In this document: positions 46,441 through 58,068 of the stretch, in pieces | Layout of the letters: each line of letters starts with the position of its first letter | How positions within the stretch are numbered: position 1 is the first letter of the stretch | Origin: Imbricaverruca yamaguchii | Lineage: Eukaryota > Arthropoda > Thecostraca > Neoverrucidae | Assembly: GCA_034440575.1 (NCBI GenBank) | Contig: JAOTOL010001454.1 | Coordinates: 933,001 to 997,000 of the forward strand | Direction: 5' to 3' | Length of the DNA: 64,000 nt | Notes under the pieces: generated by a model | What the model was told of the DNA's origin: nothing | Database searches by the model: none | The model's input: the letters and a program-made list of their open reading frames with translations, nothing else | Translations under genes and position numbers: made by a program

Positions 46441-46906
46441 TGGGTCTGTTCCTGACCCTGCTCCAAGCTGCTCTGAGCAACTTGGAGTAGCTGCTCCGTG
46501 TTCTCGTGCGTTTTCGGTGTAGAACGGAGTTGCTCCAATCTACTCCAACTTACTCCAACTCAAGGCCCTTTACATACTCCAACTCCAACTTACTCCGGCT
46601 GAGAGCAGGGGCAGCTCGGAGCCTGTTGTCTCTAGTTATCTTGGCTCGGAGCAGCTTCGTGTAGTACAAATGTGGCGCAGAAGATACATTTTCGAAGCGC
46701 TTTGGGGAATCTGCGTAATCTGCGTCAACAAGTTTGGAACATCAGCGTCATATATGTAACCATAATTCAAGTACAAACAGCTGATTTTTACTCCAAGTTA
46801 CTCCAGACGTTCCAGCGCTTGTTTTTCCCGAGCCTGCTCTGAACTGCTCCAAGTTGCTCCTTGTTGCTCTACTCTTTTTTTTGGAGTAGGGTCAGGAACA
46901 GACCCA
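46441..46906. mobile_element. MITE-like element, TGGGTCTGTTCCTGACCC ends (copy A)
   Basis: Terminal repeats read TGGGTCTGTTCCTGACCCT on both strands, with further CTCCAAG/GCTCC-rich imperfect pairing inside. The 466 bp interior is rich in CTCCAACTTACTCC-type repeats. The right flank starts TAAAGACA. The left flank ends TGTCTTTTA, close to its inverted complement, so there is no direct duplication. The same element is split at 53699-58291. Confidence 0.75.
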
Positions 46907-47801
46907 TAAAGACATTGAAGATTCGAGCAACTATGAGCCGAAGGGCTCTTCTTCTATTAAATTCAAACGTTTCCCTGAGATATCCCTTATCCAGACCACG
47001 GACAGGTTTAAAGACCTCAATGAGATCTCCTCTCGGCCTTCTATATCTAAGTGAAAACATATTCCAGTTGTTCAATCTTTCCTCACATGTCAGGTTGCTT
47101 ATACCATAACCCATTTTGTAGCCCATCTTTTGTGCTATCTCTAAAAGCCAACAATCTTCTTCTTAGCTAGGAGACCAAGCTTGGATGCAGTATTCTAAAT
47201 GTGACCTGACATATGCACAGTAAATATGCATACACATAAATTATCTGACTTCTGTATGATACATTCTTATTGATTTCCCCAAACATTCTCAGTGCCTTCT
47301 TCTTGGCTTCCTTGGCCTGCCCTGATGCCCCCAATTTTGTGTTTAGAATAACACCTAAATCCTTCTGTCGGGGTACCGACAGTACTTGGCCACCAACCAA
47401 GTATGGAGCTTTCATATGCTACCCACCTACATGCATGATGTTGCACTTATCGAAAGTGAATTTCATCTGGCATTCTTCGGACCTCTTCACAAATTCGTCT
47501 TGTCTTTCTGCAGCGAGATATGCTCATTGTGGCCTGTTATTGCCCTAAAGACCCTCAAATCATCCGTAAATTTCAAAACCTTACTGCTTAGGCCACTATT
47601 TGCAAATATAATGAACAGTAGTGGCCCCAGTACTGACCCCTCGGGGACTTCACTAAGAACATTTTGTCATGATGACTTTGTACCATTTAGCATCACTCCT
47701 TTCTGTCCATCTGAAAGCCACAACTCTATCCATTTTAGGATTCTACCTGCAATACCATGGACCTGAAGCTGCATCATTAACCGTTTATGGGGACCTTGTT
47801 A
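46907..47801 (-). pseudogene. Older CR1 copy, 3' part
   Basis: Minus-strand CR1 ORF2 C-terminal half with many stops and small indels (EERLNNWNMFSLRYRRPRGDL, HPSLVS-like segment). Its coding proceeds to motif A near 47790 and is interrupted by the full-length CR1. The continuation is at 52403-53132. Confidence 0.85.
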
Positions 47802-47900
47802 AAGACATAAAGACATAAAAGATTAGTGCAACCCTGAGCCACAAGGGCCCTTCTTGGCTGCACTCTGTACACTGAACCAGTTGCCCACCAAATCTGCCAA

Positions 47901-50900
47901 TCAGCCTTCCCTGTAATACTGAAAAGCAAGCCCTCTATTCTTATAATGATTGTCTATGCTGTTTTTAAAGATGTTCAATGTGCTGCTACTGACGATGTTT
48001 TCTGGCAGCTGGTTCCAGTGTTCCACTCCCCTGTTGGTGAAGAAAGTTTGCCTTAACCTTGTTCTGCTGTGGTTAATTTTATTTTGAATTTATGACCTCT
48101 AATTGCACCATTCCTGTTAAATTCAAACATTTCCCCAAGGTATCTCCCCTCCAGACCATTGACAAATTTAAAGACCTCGATGACATCTCCTCTCAGCCTT
48201 CTATATCTAAGTGAAAACATATTCAATTTCTTCAATCTTTCCTCATATGCCAGGTTGCTTATGCCATTAACCATTTTTGGTAGCCCTCTTTTGTACTCTC
48301 TCTAAAAGCCAACAATCTTTTTCATAGCTAGGAGACCAAGCTTGGATGCAGTATTCCAAATGTGGCCTGACGTATGCACAGTAAAGCTTCCTGATCACTT
48401 CCTCACTTCTGTATGATACATTCCTATTTATTTCCCCGAGCATTCTCAGTGCCTTCTTCCTGGCTTCCTTGGTCTGTTCTGATGCCCCAGTTTTGTGTTT
48501 AGAATAACACCTAAATCCTTCTCCTGTTGAGTCACTGATAGCACTTGGCCACCCATCAAGTATGGAGCCTTCAGATGCTGCTTACCTACATGCATGATTT
48601 TGCACTTATCAAAGTTAAATTTCATTTGCCATTCTTCGGACCACTTCACAAGTTCGTCTAAGTCTGTTTGCAGCGAGATATGCTCATCCTGACCTGTTAT
48701 TGCCCTAAAGACCTTCAAATCATCTGCAAATTTCAAAACTTTACTGCTTAGGCCACTTTCAATGTTATTTACACATATAATGAACAGTAATGGCCCTAGT
48801 ACTGACCCCTGGGGGACTCCACTAAGAACATTTTGCCATGATGACTTTGTACCATTTAGCATCACTCTTTGCTGTCTATCTGAAAGCCACAACTCTATCC
48901 ATTTTAAGATGCTACCTGCAATACCATGGGACTGAAGCTGTATCATTAACCGTTTATGGGGTACCTTGTCAAAGGCCTTACTAAAGTCAAGATATGCTAC
49001 ATCAACCTGATTTCCCTGATCAAATTGTTCTGTGGCGAAGTTAAAAAAGTCCAAGAGGTTTGTGAGACACGATCGTCCTTTTCTCAATCCATGTTGAGTA
49101 TCTTGAATCAATCTGCTACCTTCCAGATAACTAACTATTCTATCCTTGATAATTGATTCGAGTACCTTGCAGACTAGGGTTGTGAGACTTATTGGCCTAT
49201 AGTTTTCAACTTTCCCTCTTTCTCCTTTCTTGAAAATATGAACTACATTTGCCCTTTTCCAATCGATTGGAATTTCATTATGTGAAACTGATCTACAAAA
49301 TATTATACTAAGTGGAAATGCCAGTTCCTTTTCAGTTTCCCGCAACACCCTAGCATAAATATCATCAGGTCATGCTGCCTTATTTGGCTTTATTTTCCTG
49401 ATATGATTGTAAACAACATCACTACCAATGAAATCAACATCATTTGTCAGATCCCATGTAACTGAACTATGGTGTACGGTCGGCAGATTGGTCATATCTT
49501 CCAATGTAAACACTGATTTGAACTGCATGCTCAGCTCCTCAACCATCTCACTATCCTCACCCAATGTAGTCCCGTTTACTTCCAGTGGACCAATTGTGCT
49601 AGAAACTTTACTCAGCTTGTAGAAACTAAAGAACTTTTTACTCTCCCCATTACAGTTTCTAGCTAAATCCAGTTCCTTTGCTCGCTTTGCTGCTCTGGTT
49701 TTTTGCTTCACAGTGTCTCTAGCTTTTCGATACGCCTTTAGATTAATGACATTTGAGGCTTCTTTAAAAACTCTAAATGCAGTTTTCTTAGCCTTAATTG
49801 CTTTTATCACGTCTGGTGTAAGCCATGCTGGCTTTCCTACCCTTCTTTTGCGTCTTTGCTTTTGGGGGACATGTCTAATCTGAGTTTCCTTTAAGTAAGA
49901 TTTGAACTTTTCCCACATTTCACAGGCATTTAAATTGGAGAATTCTTCTTCCCATCTGATGGCACTTAAAGCCGCTCTCATGCCGTTAAAGTCTGCTCTG
50001 TTGAAATTTGGAACCTTTACCAAATTATCCTTGATAATTTCCCCTACATGTGCCTTGAATCTAACTATGTTATGGTCACTTTTTCCCAGAGTTTCGCCTA
50101 CAGTCAAGTCTTGAACCAAGTCACTTAAATCCGAGAATACAAGGTCCAAGAATGAACCATGCCTGGTAGGTTCCGATACAAACTGGTGTAAGAACAGGTC
50201 CTCTTCAAGGCATTTCCTGAACATATTGCATGATGGGGAGCCAACACCAGCATTTTCATAACCTTTTAGATTAAAGTCACCGAGAATAAGGCACTTCCTC
50301 TTAAAGTTTCTACTGATTTCCTCACAAATCACCTTGTCAAGCTCCAGTTGCTGAGAATGTGGCAGGGTTCCTGATCGGTAGAAAGCTCCTATCCTAAGAG
50401 TATTGCTGTTGCCTTTTCCCACAGTGACATCAAGCCAAATGGACTGCACAGACACATTTGTATCCCCACCTGCTACTTTTTGAGAACTGAATAAGCTATT
50501 CATATAGAGCATTACACCACCCTCTTTCATTGCTGGACCCCTATTGCACGAAAACATATTGTATCCCTGGATCTCATAGTCCTGTAAGTTATCTCCAAAA
50601 TACCCTTCACTGACCCATGCCTCCGTAATGCAAACAAAATCCGGTTCCTCCTCAGCAACATAACACTTGAACTCATCAAGTTTGGAACGGATACTCTGAG
50701 CATTAAACATCATACACTTAACAAATGCTCCATAACCACCTTTGGCTTTTTCATATTGAGGAGTTCTTTTATCACTAGATGAACTATAACTTTGTCCCCT
50801 TAAGTTGCTGCTGTCCCTATTTGCAGACTTTGAGGTTCTATTGCCTTGGCTGACACTATTTGAATATTCCTGAGTTGGCAATGCAATTTCATCCCTCCTC

Positions 50901-50902
50901 AC
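47901..50902 (-). pseudogene. CR1 ORF2: endonuclease and reverse transcriptase, 1 nonsense and 3 frameshifts
   Basis: Starts 8 bp after ORF1. Endonuclease (residues ~40-270): MMFNAQSIRSKL, CITEAWVSEG, RIGAFYRSG, LILGDFNLKG, GKSDHNIV. Linker with KAIKAKKTAFRVFKEA follows. RT: RPISLTTLVCKVLE, VAYLDFSKAFDKVPH (motif A), LSGVPQGSVLGPLLFI (motif B), KFADDLKVF (motif C). The thumb and C-terminus end YYREG. A nonsense codon (TGA) at 49367-49369 replaces the Gly codon of AAGPDE-type sequence in other copies. A 1-bp loss near 48491 and a 1-bp gain near 48281 restore the frame. Another 1-bp loss is near 48080. It would otherwise be ~1000 residues. Confidence 0.92.
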
Positions 50903-50910
50903 CCCATTTC

Positions 50911-51867
50911 CTAGGTTCCCTGAAGGACATGCTCGTATACTTTGCCTAACACATGGACCCCCTTCTCAGAAAAGTGCAGGCCATCCCTCTGATAGAGGTC
51001 CCACGATGCATAAAACCTGCTCCACTCATCTACAAATGTAAAACCTAGCTCATGGCAGAGCTTTCCTACCCTGGCGTTAGCTGCCAGTGCCCTAGAGCTC
51101 CACTCAGGGGAGGCTCTAGCCCTAGGGAAAATTCCTGTTACAAGGACTCTATTGGTACCCTTCAGGGTGGCCAGAAGGGCCCTGTACTCCCGCAGAAGCT
51201 CCTCGCTCGTAGTATGACCTATGTTATTTACCCCAACATGCACTATGACTGTGTTAAACTGGTGATCAGTGGTGACCTGTGCCGCCGCAGGTACCAGATC
51301 CTTCACCTTGGCACCAGGCCTGGTGATGCACCTCCTGTCCCTCCTACCTTTACAAAATACCCGCTCTAAATGACGCACACGAGAGTCTCCTATGACCAGC
51401 ACTGACTCCTTACTACTGCTATCCTGGGGGCAGTCATCCAATGCCTGGAACATATTTGTTGTTACTATGCCTGTCCGCTGGGCCGGTCGGCTATACTTCC
51501 TCCCGCTCCTACCACCTGCCACCTGCCACTCACTGACCCTTTCCTTAGGTTCGCGTCTCCAAATCCTCCACCCCCTGACCTCATGCCACTTCCCCTCCTG
51601 TGACCTACCAGAACTACCCCTCCTCTGTTCACTATTAACACTATTAACACTCCCCTCTTGAGAGATCCCAGCCACTTCCACAGTAGGGGAAACCTCAGCT
51701 ACCTGGTGGCCTGCGACCACCTGGGCATATGATGTCCCTGCTACGGATTGACCCCTTGTTGCTTTATCTTGCCTACCCTGTGCAACAAGGGCAGCCTTGA
51801 GGTTGGACACCTCTGCCTTAAGGGTCCTAATTTCTTCCTCTAGTGCCTGCATCCTGGTCGAAACCAT
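50911..51867 (-). CDS. CR1 ORF1: coiled coil plus SGNH/GDSL-type esterase
   Basis: A 318-residue open frame. The N-terminus (MQALEEEIRTLKAEVSNLKAAL) is a short leucine-heptad coiled coil. A Ser/Gly/Arg-rich linker (residues ~45-150) precedes an SGNH hydrolase domain: VLVIGDSRVRHLE (block I with the Ser), IVHVGVNNIGH (block III, the Asn of the GxN motif) and RDGLHFSEKG (block V, Asp and His). CR1 and L2-type LINEs of several animals carry an esterase in ORF1, thought to affect the RNP or membrane association. All three catalytic positions are present, so the protein could still be made. Expression is not shown by sequence. Confidence 0.88.
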   Translation of the reverse strand: MVSTRMQALEEEIRTLKAEVSNLKAALVAQGRQDKATRGQSVAGTSYAQVVAGHQVAEVSPTVEVAGISQEGSVNSVNSEQRRGSSGRSQEGKWHEVRGWRIWRREPKERVSEWQVAGGRSGRKYSRPAQRTGIVTTNMFQALDDCPQDSSSKESVLVIGDSRVRHLERVFCKGRRDRRCITRPGAKVKDLVPAAAQVTTDHQFNTVIVHVGVNNIGHTTSEELLREYRALLATLKGTNRVLVTGIFPRARASPEWSSRALAANARVGKLCHELGFTFVDEWSRFYASWDLYQRDGLHFSEKGVHVLGKVYEHVLQGT

Positions 51868-52402
51868 CCTAAACGCTGCAGCTTATGCCTAGATTTAGAT
51901 TCAAATTAACTTGCTAAACAACCGACAAAAAAGCTAACTATCATTCACCATAAATCGCTACCTCCTATACTGTCAGTTAAATATCTGAGTGCCTCACGAA
52001 AAGCAGAAACTATTAAACAATTGTTTGTTTTTTTTTGTTTTGTTTTGTTTTTTAAATAAATTAAATAACTAAACAAGATGTCTAATCTAATTGTCTTCCA
52101 CACAAGTACGCAACTATATAAATATCCCTTTTGATATCACTTATGGCTAGACAGAAAAATGAACAGTCACACAGCACTTATGAATACCCCCAACTTACTA
52201 CTAATTAAGCTATCTTAAACTTCAACACCAAACACACTATGCACACCAAAAAATAAACAAAGTATGTTTGGATAGTATGAATGTTGTCTAATGTACTTAT
52301 CAAATATACACACTTGTAATATCTCCTACTACAGAAATCGAAGCGTCGAGAACACGCCGAAGCCACAAGGCCTCCCTTTGGCGCACACAAGATGGCGGCC
52401 AT
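51868..52402 (-). promoter_or_regulatory. CR1 5' untranslated region with YY1-like site at the tip
   Basis: 535 bp between the 5' terminus and ORF1. The first bases carry GGCCGCCATCTTG, whose complement AAGATGGCGGC (52389-52399) is a YY1 consensus. A T-run (52021-52050) and A/T-rich stretches follow. Internal promoters near the 5' end are expected for LINEs. Confidence 0.5.
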
Positions 52403-53132
52403 AAAGGCCTCACTAAAGTCGAGGCATGCTGCATCAACCTGATTTCCCTGATCAAATTGTTCTGTAGCGAAGTTAAAAAAGTCCAAGAGATATGTGAGAC
52501 CATATGTGAGACCCTATCGCCCTTTTCTAAACCCATGTTGAGTATCTTGAATCAATCTGTTTCCTTCCAGATAACTAACTATTCTATCCGTCATAATTGA
52601 TTCGAGTACCTTGCAAACTAGGGATGTAAGACTTACCGGCCCATAGTTTTCAACTTTCCCTCTTTCTCCTTTATTAAAAGTAGGAACTACATCTGCCGTT
52701 TTCCAATCTGTTGGAATTTCATTTTGTGAAACTGATCTACAAAAGATAAGGGAAGGGCCAGTTCCTTTTCAGCTTCCATATTACCCTAGGATACATTTCA
52801 TTAGGTCCTGCTGCCTTGTTTGGCTTTGTTTTCCTGATATGATAGAAAACAACATCACTATCAATGAAATCAACATCATTTATGCGATCACATGTCACTG
52901 AACTGTGGTGTTCAGTTGGCAGATTTGTGACTCTTCCAATGTAAACACTGATTTAAACTGCTTGCTCAACTCCTCAACCATCTCACTATCCTAACCCAAT
53001 ATGGTGCCATTTACTTGCATTGGACCAATTGTGCTAGAAACTTTACTCAGCTAGTTAAACTAAAGAACTTTTTGCTGTCCCCATTACAGTTCCTAGCCAA
53101 ATCCAATTATTTTGCTCGCCTTGCTGGTCTGG
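52403..53132 (-). pseudogene. Older CR1 copy, 5' part
   Basis: Continues 46907-47801 across the full-length CR1: the RT motif A region and fingers on the minus strand, then the linker before RT (ATTGTGCTAGAAACTTTACTCAGC complement) to about 53132. Stops, indels and a local duplication near 52490-52510 (GAGACCATATGTGAGACC) break it. Confidence 0.82.
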
Positions 53133-53698
53133 CTACATATATGGATAGCTACACTAGCTTAGAAAATATGAATGCCGGGCGGTGCGCCGTTTTGCCGCCA
53201 AAAAAAATAAGGGATGGTCTAAAATGCTCCATTCTTGCCCGTTGGACGATCACAGTAATTACGAAGTGTATGTCGATGAAAGGTACAATAATAGCTGCCT
53301 TTTAATTGATGCAATGGTTCTGTCCAGGGGGGGGGGGGGGTCATCCCAATAGCGGCCATAGGAGCCAATGGAGCCTCCAAATGTGATATATGACGTGTAT
53401 GATGCGTCACCCATTCAGATGTAATATTTCAATGTGATTGCATGCAGGTGGCCATGGGTGTATGTTTTTTGCAACATGCAAGCATAAGGAGCACACTCCA
53501 TAACAAAATAGTAATATACTGCGCCTAAGTTGCAACCTGAATCGCTTTTTTAAAATGGCAGCGATTTAAGCAGCAAAAAGCGGTTGTGCAGGGTCTTAGA
53601 CAGGGATTCCTGCCATATTTTGCACTTGCACAATTATGGCTTGTGTGTGACATGCATTGCGAACCATGTTCTTGTGTACTTTAAAAGGAATAAAGACA
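53133..53698. other. No gene recognised
   Basis: Contains a 12-bp G-run (53329-53340), otherwise unique sequence. The right edge is the TAAAGACA flank (53691-53698) of the next element. Confidence 0.4.
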
Positions 53699-55684
53699 TA
53701 GGGTCTGCTCCTGACCCTGCTCCAAGCTGCTCCGAGCAACTTGGAGCAGCTGGTCCGTGTTCCCGTGCGTTTTCGAAGCAGAACGGAGTAGCTCCAATCT
53801 ACTCCAACTTACTCCAACTTACTCAGGCCCAGGGGGTTCCACCAGGAGTGGCGACGCCAAGCGGAAAAACCGTGAATTAGCCTGGAGGGCAGAATGCATT
53901 GAGGGCTATGGGGGAAAACCACGTTAAGCACAATATCTCATGACATATTTGGGGTAGCGCAGAACTAATGGCAGATTTGGAAAGGGCTCTACGAGACTCA
54001 CCATATTCGCGTGATAAAAATATATACAGGGAATACTGCAATAACGCGTGCGTGATCTAACACATGATTTGGCTGTGGCGGGCCATGGGAACGTTCAAGC
54101 GCGTCCCGCTACTGGCTGACGTTTCGGTGGTAGACGGGGCCTATTTTGAGCGCAAAACCGCAGCGACCGCAGGTTCCATGAACCGTGAGTATAGGCTTAT
54201 TTTAGGAAATAAATGCGTTGTTATGTGTGTAGCTAAAATTATATGTTGAGGTTCCTTCATTTTTTAAAACGTCAATTTGTTGTAGTTGTCCGCAGAATAT
54301 ACTTCAAGAGCATAAAAGACTGAATGTGTTCACACGAATGCTACTGTTTTTTTTTTTTAAAGCAAATGATGCTATGTTTGCATTCGGTGTCCAATTACTA
54401 GGTGTTTCCAGTTGTTGGTTTGAAAGTCAGACCAAGGTTATGCCAGCGTCTGGTGGGCCCACTTTATGAAATAGCCTTGACTTCGGCCGAGAGCAGGGGC
54501 AGCTTGGACCAGCTTGGAGTAGCACAAATGTGGCACTGACGATACATTTGCGAAGCGCTTTGGGGAATCTGCGTGATCTGCGTCAATAAGTTTTGAACAT
54601 CTGCGTCATATATGTAACCCAAGGCGATATATGCGAGGTGGCGTCATCCCTACTGCGCAGCTTTCTGCGCTGGTCCTTATATGACGTCATCTGGGGTACC
54701 ACTTAATGCGGGCCGAGCCGCTAACACGCTGTCGAATATACGTAGCGTATGCATAGTACGGGGGATAAAATGACGATTTAAGAGGTGCAGGTGCAAAACT
54801 TAGAGCGTCATAGTCCCGGAAGGGATCTCCAATACCTTTTATACACATATTATAACCGGAAGAACGTACAAAGCGAGGTAGGACAGATCAAATATGGCAG
54901 AGAATTAGCATCTGACCGCGGCGAAATGCAGTAAGGACGTATCTGAAGTGTGGTCGTCGCCATGATGGAATAAGGTGGGGAAGGGAGTCGAGTCCCTTAA
55001 TGTACATCAAATTTAGCATTGGGCTTATGATGCTGCATGTCAAAATTAATTGATCAAAAGGCCTTTTAACCCATCTGTATGCGGCAGTGCCCATGATACA
55101 GGAGGCAAGGAAGGGGACAATCGTTTCTTTTTACGATCGACAAGATCATAGGGAGCACGTGAGAGGGAGACATTCCTTTTATGGGGGCATCTGTGAACCT
55201 CCGTACCAACTCAGAAACATGGGTGGAACTTCCAGAAAACGATTTGGGAGACGCAATGCCTGGAGGTAACAGGAAGGCCTATGGATTGGGGGAGGTGGGC
55301 TCACGCCAGTCGGAAGCGGGGGTTGACCCATCCAAAAAGTATGTAAAATTTCACTTTAATTCGTAGGTTACATTCGGCGGATGGACTAGAAAGCAGTCAG
55401 ATATGGGGTGCTAAAAGCGGTCAGGCATGTATTGGCGGCATTCCCTAACAATGGGTTCAGAACTAGATCTGGATGATTCAAAACACTCCTACACGTCCGC
55501 ATAGTCGACCTAGTCGGCTTATGTGCTGTTTCCGATTCAGAGCATGAATGAAGGATCACAATCGAAGTTCGTGGAACAGAGACTTTGCACATCGTTCTTT
55601 CAAATCAATGATCATAGGCCTCATGAGCAACAATGAAATGGCATACGCCACACCTGTTTCATAGCAGTACCAGAGCCGGTAGCA

Positions 55685-55995
55685 GTGTCAAGTGCCGCGA
55701 GGACGGGTGCAGCTTGTCTGCCCCTGGTCACAGCGGCAGCAGCAAAACACGCTAACAGGACAGTGGGACCGGGCGATACGATGGCAGAGTTAAGTGCCGC
55801 CAGGACGGGGCGACACAGGCACCGCCGCCAACCCGTCAGTGGTCACAGTGGCAGCAGCAAAACACGCCAACAAAACGGCAGGATCGGGCGGCATGAAACC
55901 AATGCAAAGTGCCGCCAGAACGGGCAACACACGAGGCGCCGCCAGTCCACCCCTGGTCACGGTGGCAACAACAAACACGGTTACAAAGGGCAGAA
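55685..55995 (+). repeat. Three tandem ~103-116 bp units
   Basis: Each unit starts AAGTGCCGCSAGGACGGG (55690, 55793 and 55909 region) and contains GGTCACAGYGGCAGCAGCAAAACACGC-like sequence. It is GC-rich. Frames through it are open by repeat composition only. Confidence 0.75.
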
Positions 55996-56156
55996 CTGAG
56001 CGACACGACACGACACACAGCAGAGACGGTGACACATGGCCGGCAGTGTGAGGGTGGACATCCTATCGCTGCCTGGTGACATGATGGCGGACCTGCCTAG
56101 ATGCCCGACCCTGCGCTCTCCCGAGCAGAGTTCTTTCGCAACCAGCCGATGCGCAC

Positions 56157-56597
56157 ATGCAGACTAACTCGAGTCAGCCTCCGTCTCACACAACTAGCCG
56201 CACTCCTAGCTTCGACTGCCGGCTACTAATGACGCCCACCCCGGGTCTCACGATGCTGGTGTCGCCTGTGCAGGTTGAGTCCATGATGAAGCAGACATCA
56301 GAATTGAACTGGTTTGGCATCGCCCTCTACCACGTATGTGGCATGCAGCGCCCGCCGCGACCGATGGTGATTAACCAAGAGCTGGACACAACGGCCAGGA
56401 GCGCCTCCGGTCCTTCAGACGTCGGATATCCAAGCGATGTATTGACGCCTCATTTTGTAGGCGACGAAGCCGGCAACGACGGCAAGGCCGTCCTGCTCCA
56501 GTACCAGTTTCCTGATGATGGTCGTGTTAAAATTAATGCGAATAGAAGTGGCATCAAACTAATTGAACTGGTTCTTTATTTAGCTATACAAAGATAA
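56157..56597 (+). other. Unidentified 146-codon open frame
   Basis: The translated segment contains TPGLTMLVSPVQVESMMKQTSE and an aromatic/Pro-rich middle. I recognise no domain. It lies inside the nested hAT-type element, where it might be a remnant of a captured or retroelement gene. Mixed codon composition makes it somewhat more gene-like than its neighbours, but evidence is weak. Confidence 0.25.
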
Positions 56598-57390
56598 TAT
56601 ATGAAGATAAGGTAAGCAACATATGAAGGCTTCATATTTGATGGGGGTAGCCAAGTTCTATCGGTGACTCAGCAGAAGGACTTTGGTGTTATTCTGAACA
56701 CAAGATTGGGGGCATCAGAACAGATGAAAGAATCCAGGAAGAAGGCACTGAGAATGCTTTGGAAATATATAGGAATGTATCATGCATAAGTGAGGAAGTC
56801 ATCAGGAAGCTTTACTTTGCATGTCAGGCCACATTTGGAATACTGTGTCCAAGCTTTGGCTCCTAGTAATGAAAAATATTGTTCGCTTTTAGAGAGTACA
56901 AAATATGGCTACAAAAATGGTTAATGACATAAGCAACCTGGCATATCAGGAAAGATTGAAGAAATTGAACATGTCGTCACTTAGATATAGAAAGTTGAGA
57001 GGAGCACTCATTGAGGTCTTTAAATTTGTTCATGGTCAGGAGGATGGATATATTAGGTAAATATTTGAATCTAACAGAAATGATGTACTTAAAGGTCATC
57101 AATTCAAAATTAAAGTTAACTACAGCAGGACAAGGTCATTACAGTCTTTCTTCACCAACAGGGTAATAGAACACTGGAACCAGATGCCACAAACCATTGT
57201 CAGTAGCAGCACATTGAACATCTTTAAAAACACCATAGGCAATTATTACAAGAATATAGGGCTTGCTTTTCAGTATGCCAGGGAGGGCTGATCGACGGAT
57301 TTGGTGGACAACTGGTTGAGTGTTCAGAGTGCAGCCAAGAAGGGCCCTTGTGGCTCTCAGTCACACTGCTCTTTTGTGTCTTGATGTCTA
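56598..57390 (+). pseudogene. CR1 3' fragment, heavily decayed
   Basis: Matches the CR1 ORF2 C-terminal half and tail (GAAGGCACTGAGAATGCTTTGG, ACCAGATGCCACAAACCATTG, AGAAGGGCCCTTGTGGCTC), with many substitutions and indels, so it is an old copy inside the nested element. Confidence 0.82.
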
Positions 57391-58068
57391 AGATGCTCAA
57401 AAATGCAGCAAGCATTCCAGACAAGCATGATGCAACACTCCATATCATACAGATCTGATAGGTAGGCTAATTCGTGGAATGACACCAGAAAAGGCATTTG
57501 TGGAGACACTGACATCATATTCAGCGGCATCCGTGGCCAGGATCATAATCATCCGAGGTAAAGTGGTTGGAACAAATGGATGGGCTGGTTGGATGAACTC
57601 CATCAACTCCTTTTCACTGTCAACCAGGTCTTATATGCATTTTCATCTCTTGGAAAAACATAAGCATGTTGGTTGACAATCTCTTCTTTTCATATCTTTC
57701 TTCCAGATGATAAACGACACGCCACAACAGAACACTATACAATAAAACTACAACTAAAACGCACGTGCATCGAGCACAAGGTGTGACAGACATAAAACCA
57801 AGCATAAAACAACCTACGACGAAGCTATGTAAACAGCTGCGCTATTTATGACTCAACTGCGCCATCTAAGAATTTGAGGAAATGAGTGCCCCTAAAACGC
57901 TGCATTCGTGATGATCGTCGCCTAATTCGCAGCCTAACTGAGAATGATAAAATAACAGCTCAATACGATTCCAAAAGCACAGACGTGACATTATAGGATT
58001 TTGAAAGTGAGTTGAAGTGAAAATATTTCAATTTTAAAATGCATGAAACCATTAAAACGGCCCAAAAG
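57391..58068. other. No recognised feature
   Basis: Unique sequence in the interior of the nested hAT-type element, with short frames only. Confidence 0.4.

Larger units (their letters stand above)
47802..52402 (-). mobile_element. Full-length CR1-clade LINE with esterase ORF1
   Basis: A 4.6 kb non-LTR element inserted in an older CR1 copy. The flank reads ...GGGACCTTGT before it and ...AAAGGCCTCACTAAAG after it, exactly contiguous in other copies. The 5' end is defined at about 52402 and the 3' end at about 47802 by TTTATGTC repeats. Order: 5' untranslated region (~535 bp), ORF1 (51867-50911), ORF2 (50902-47901) and a ~100 bp 3' untranslated region. Lesions: one nonsense codon and three 1-bp indels in ORF2. 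ORF1 is open. No poly(A) and no long target duplication, as expected for CR1. Confidence 0.92.
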
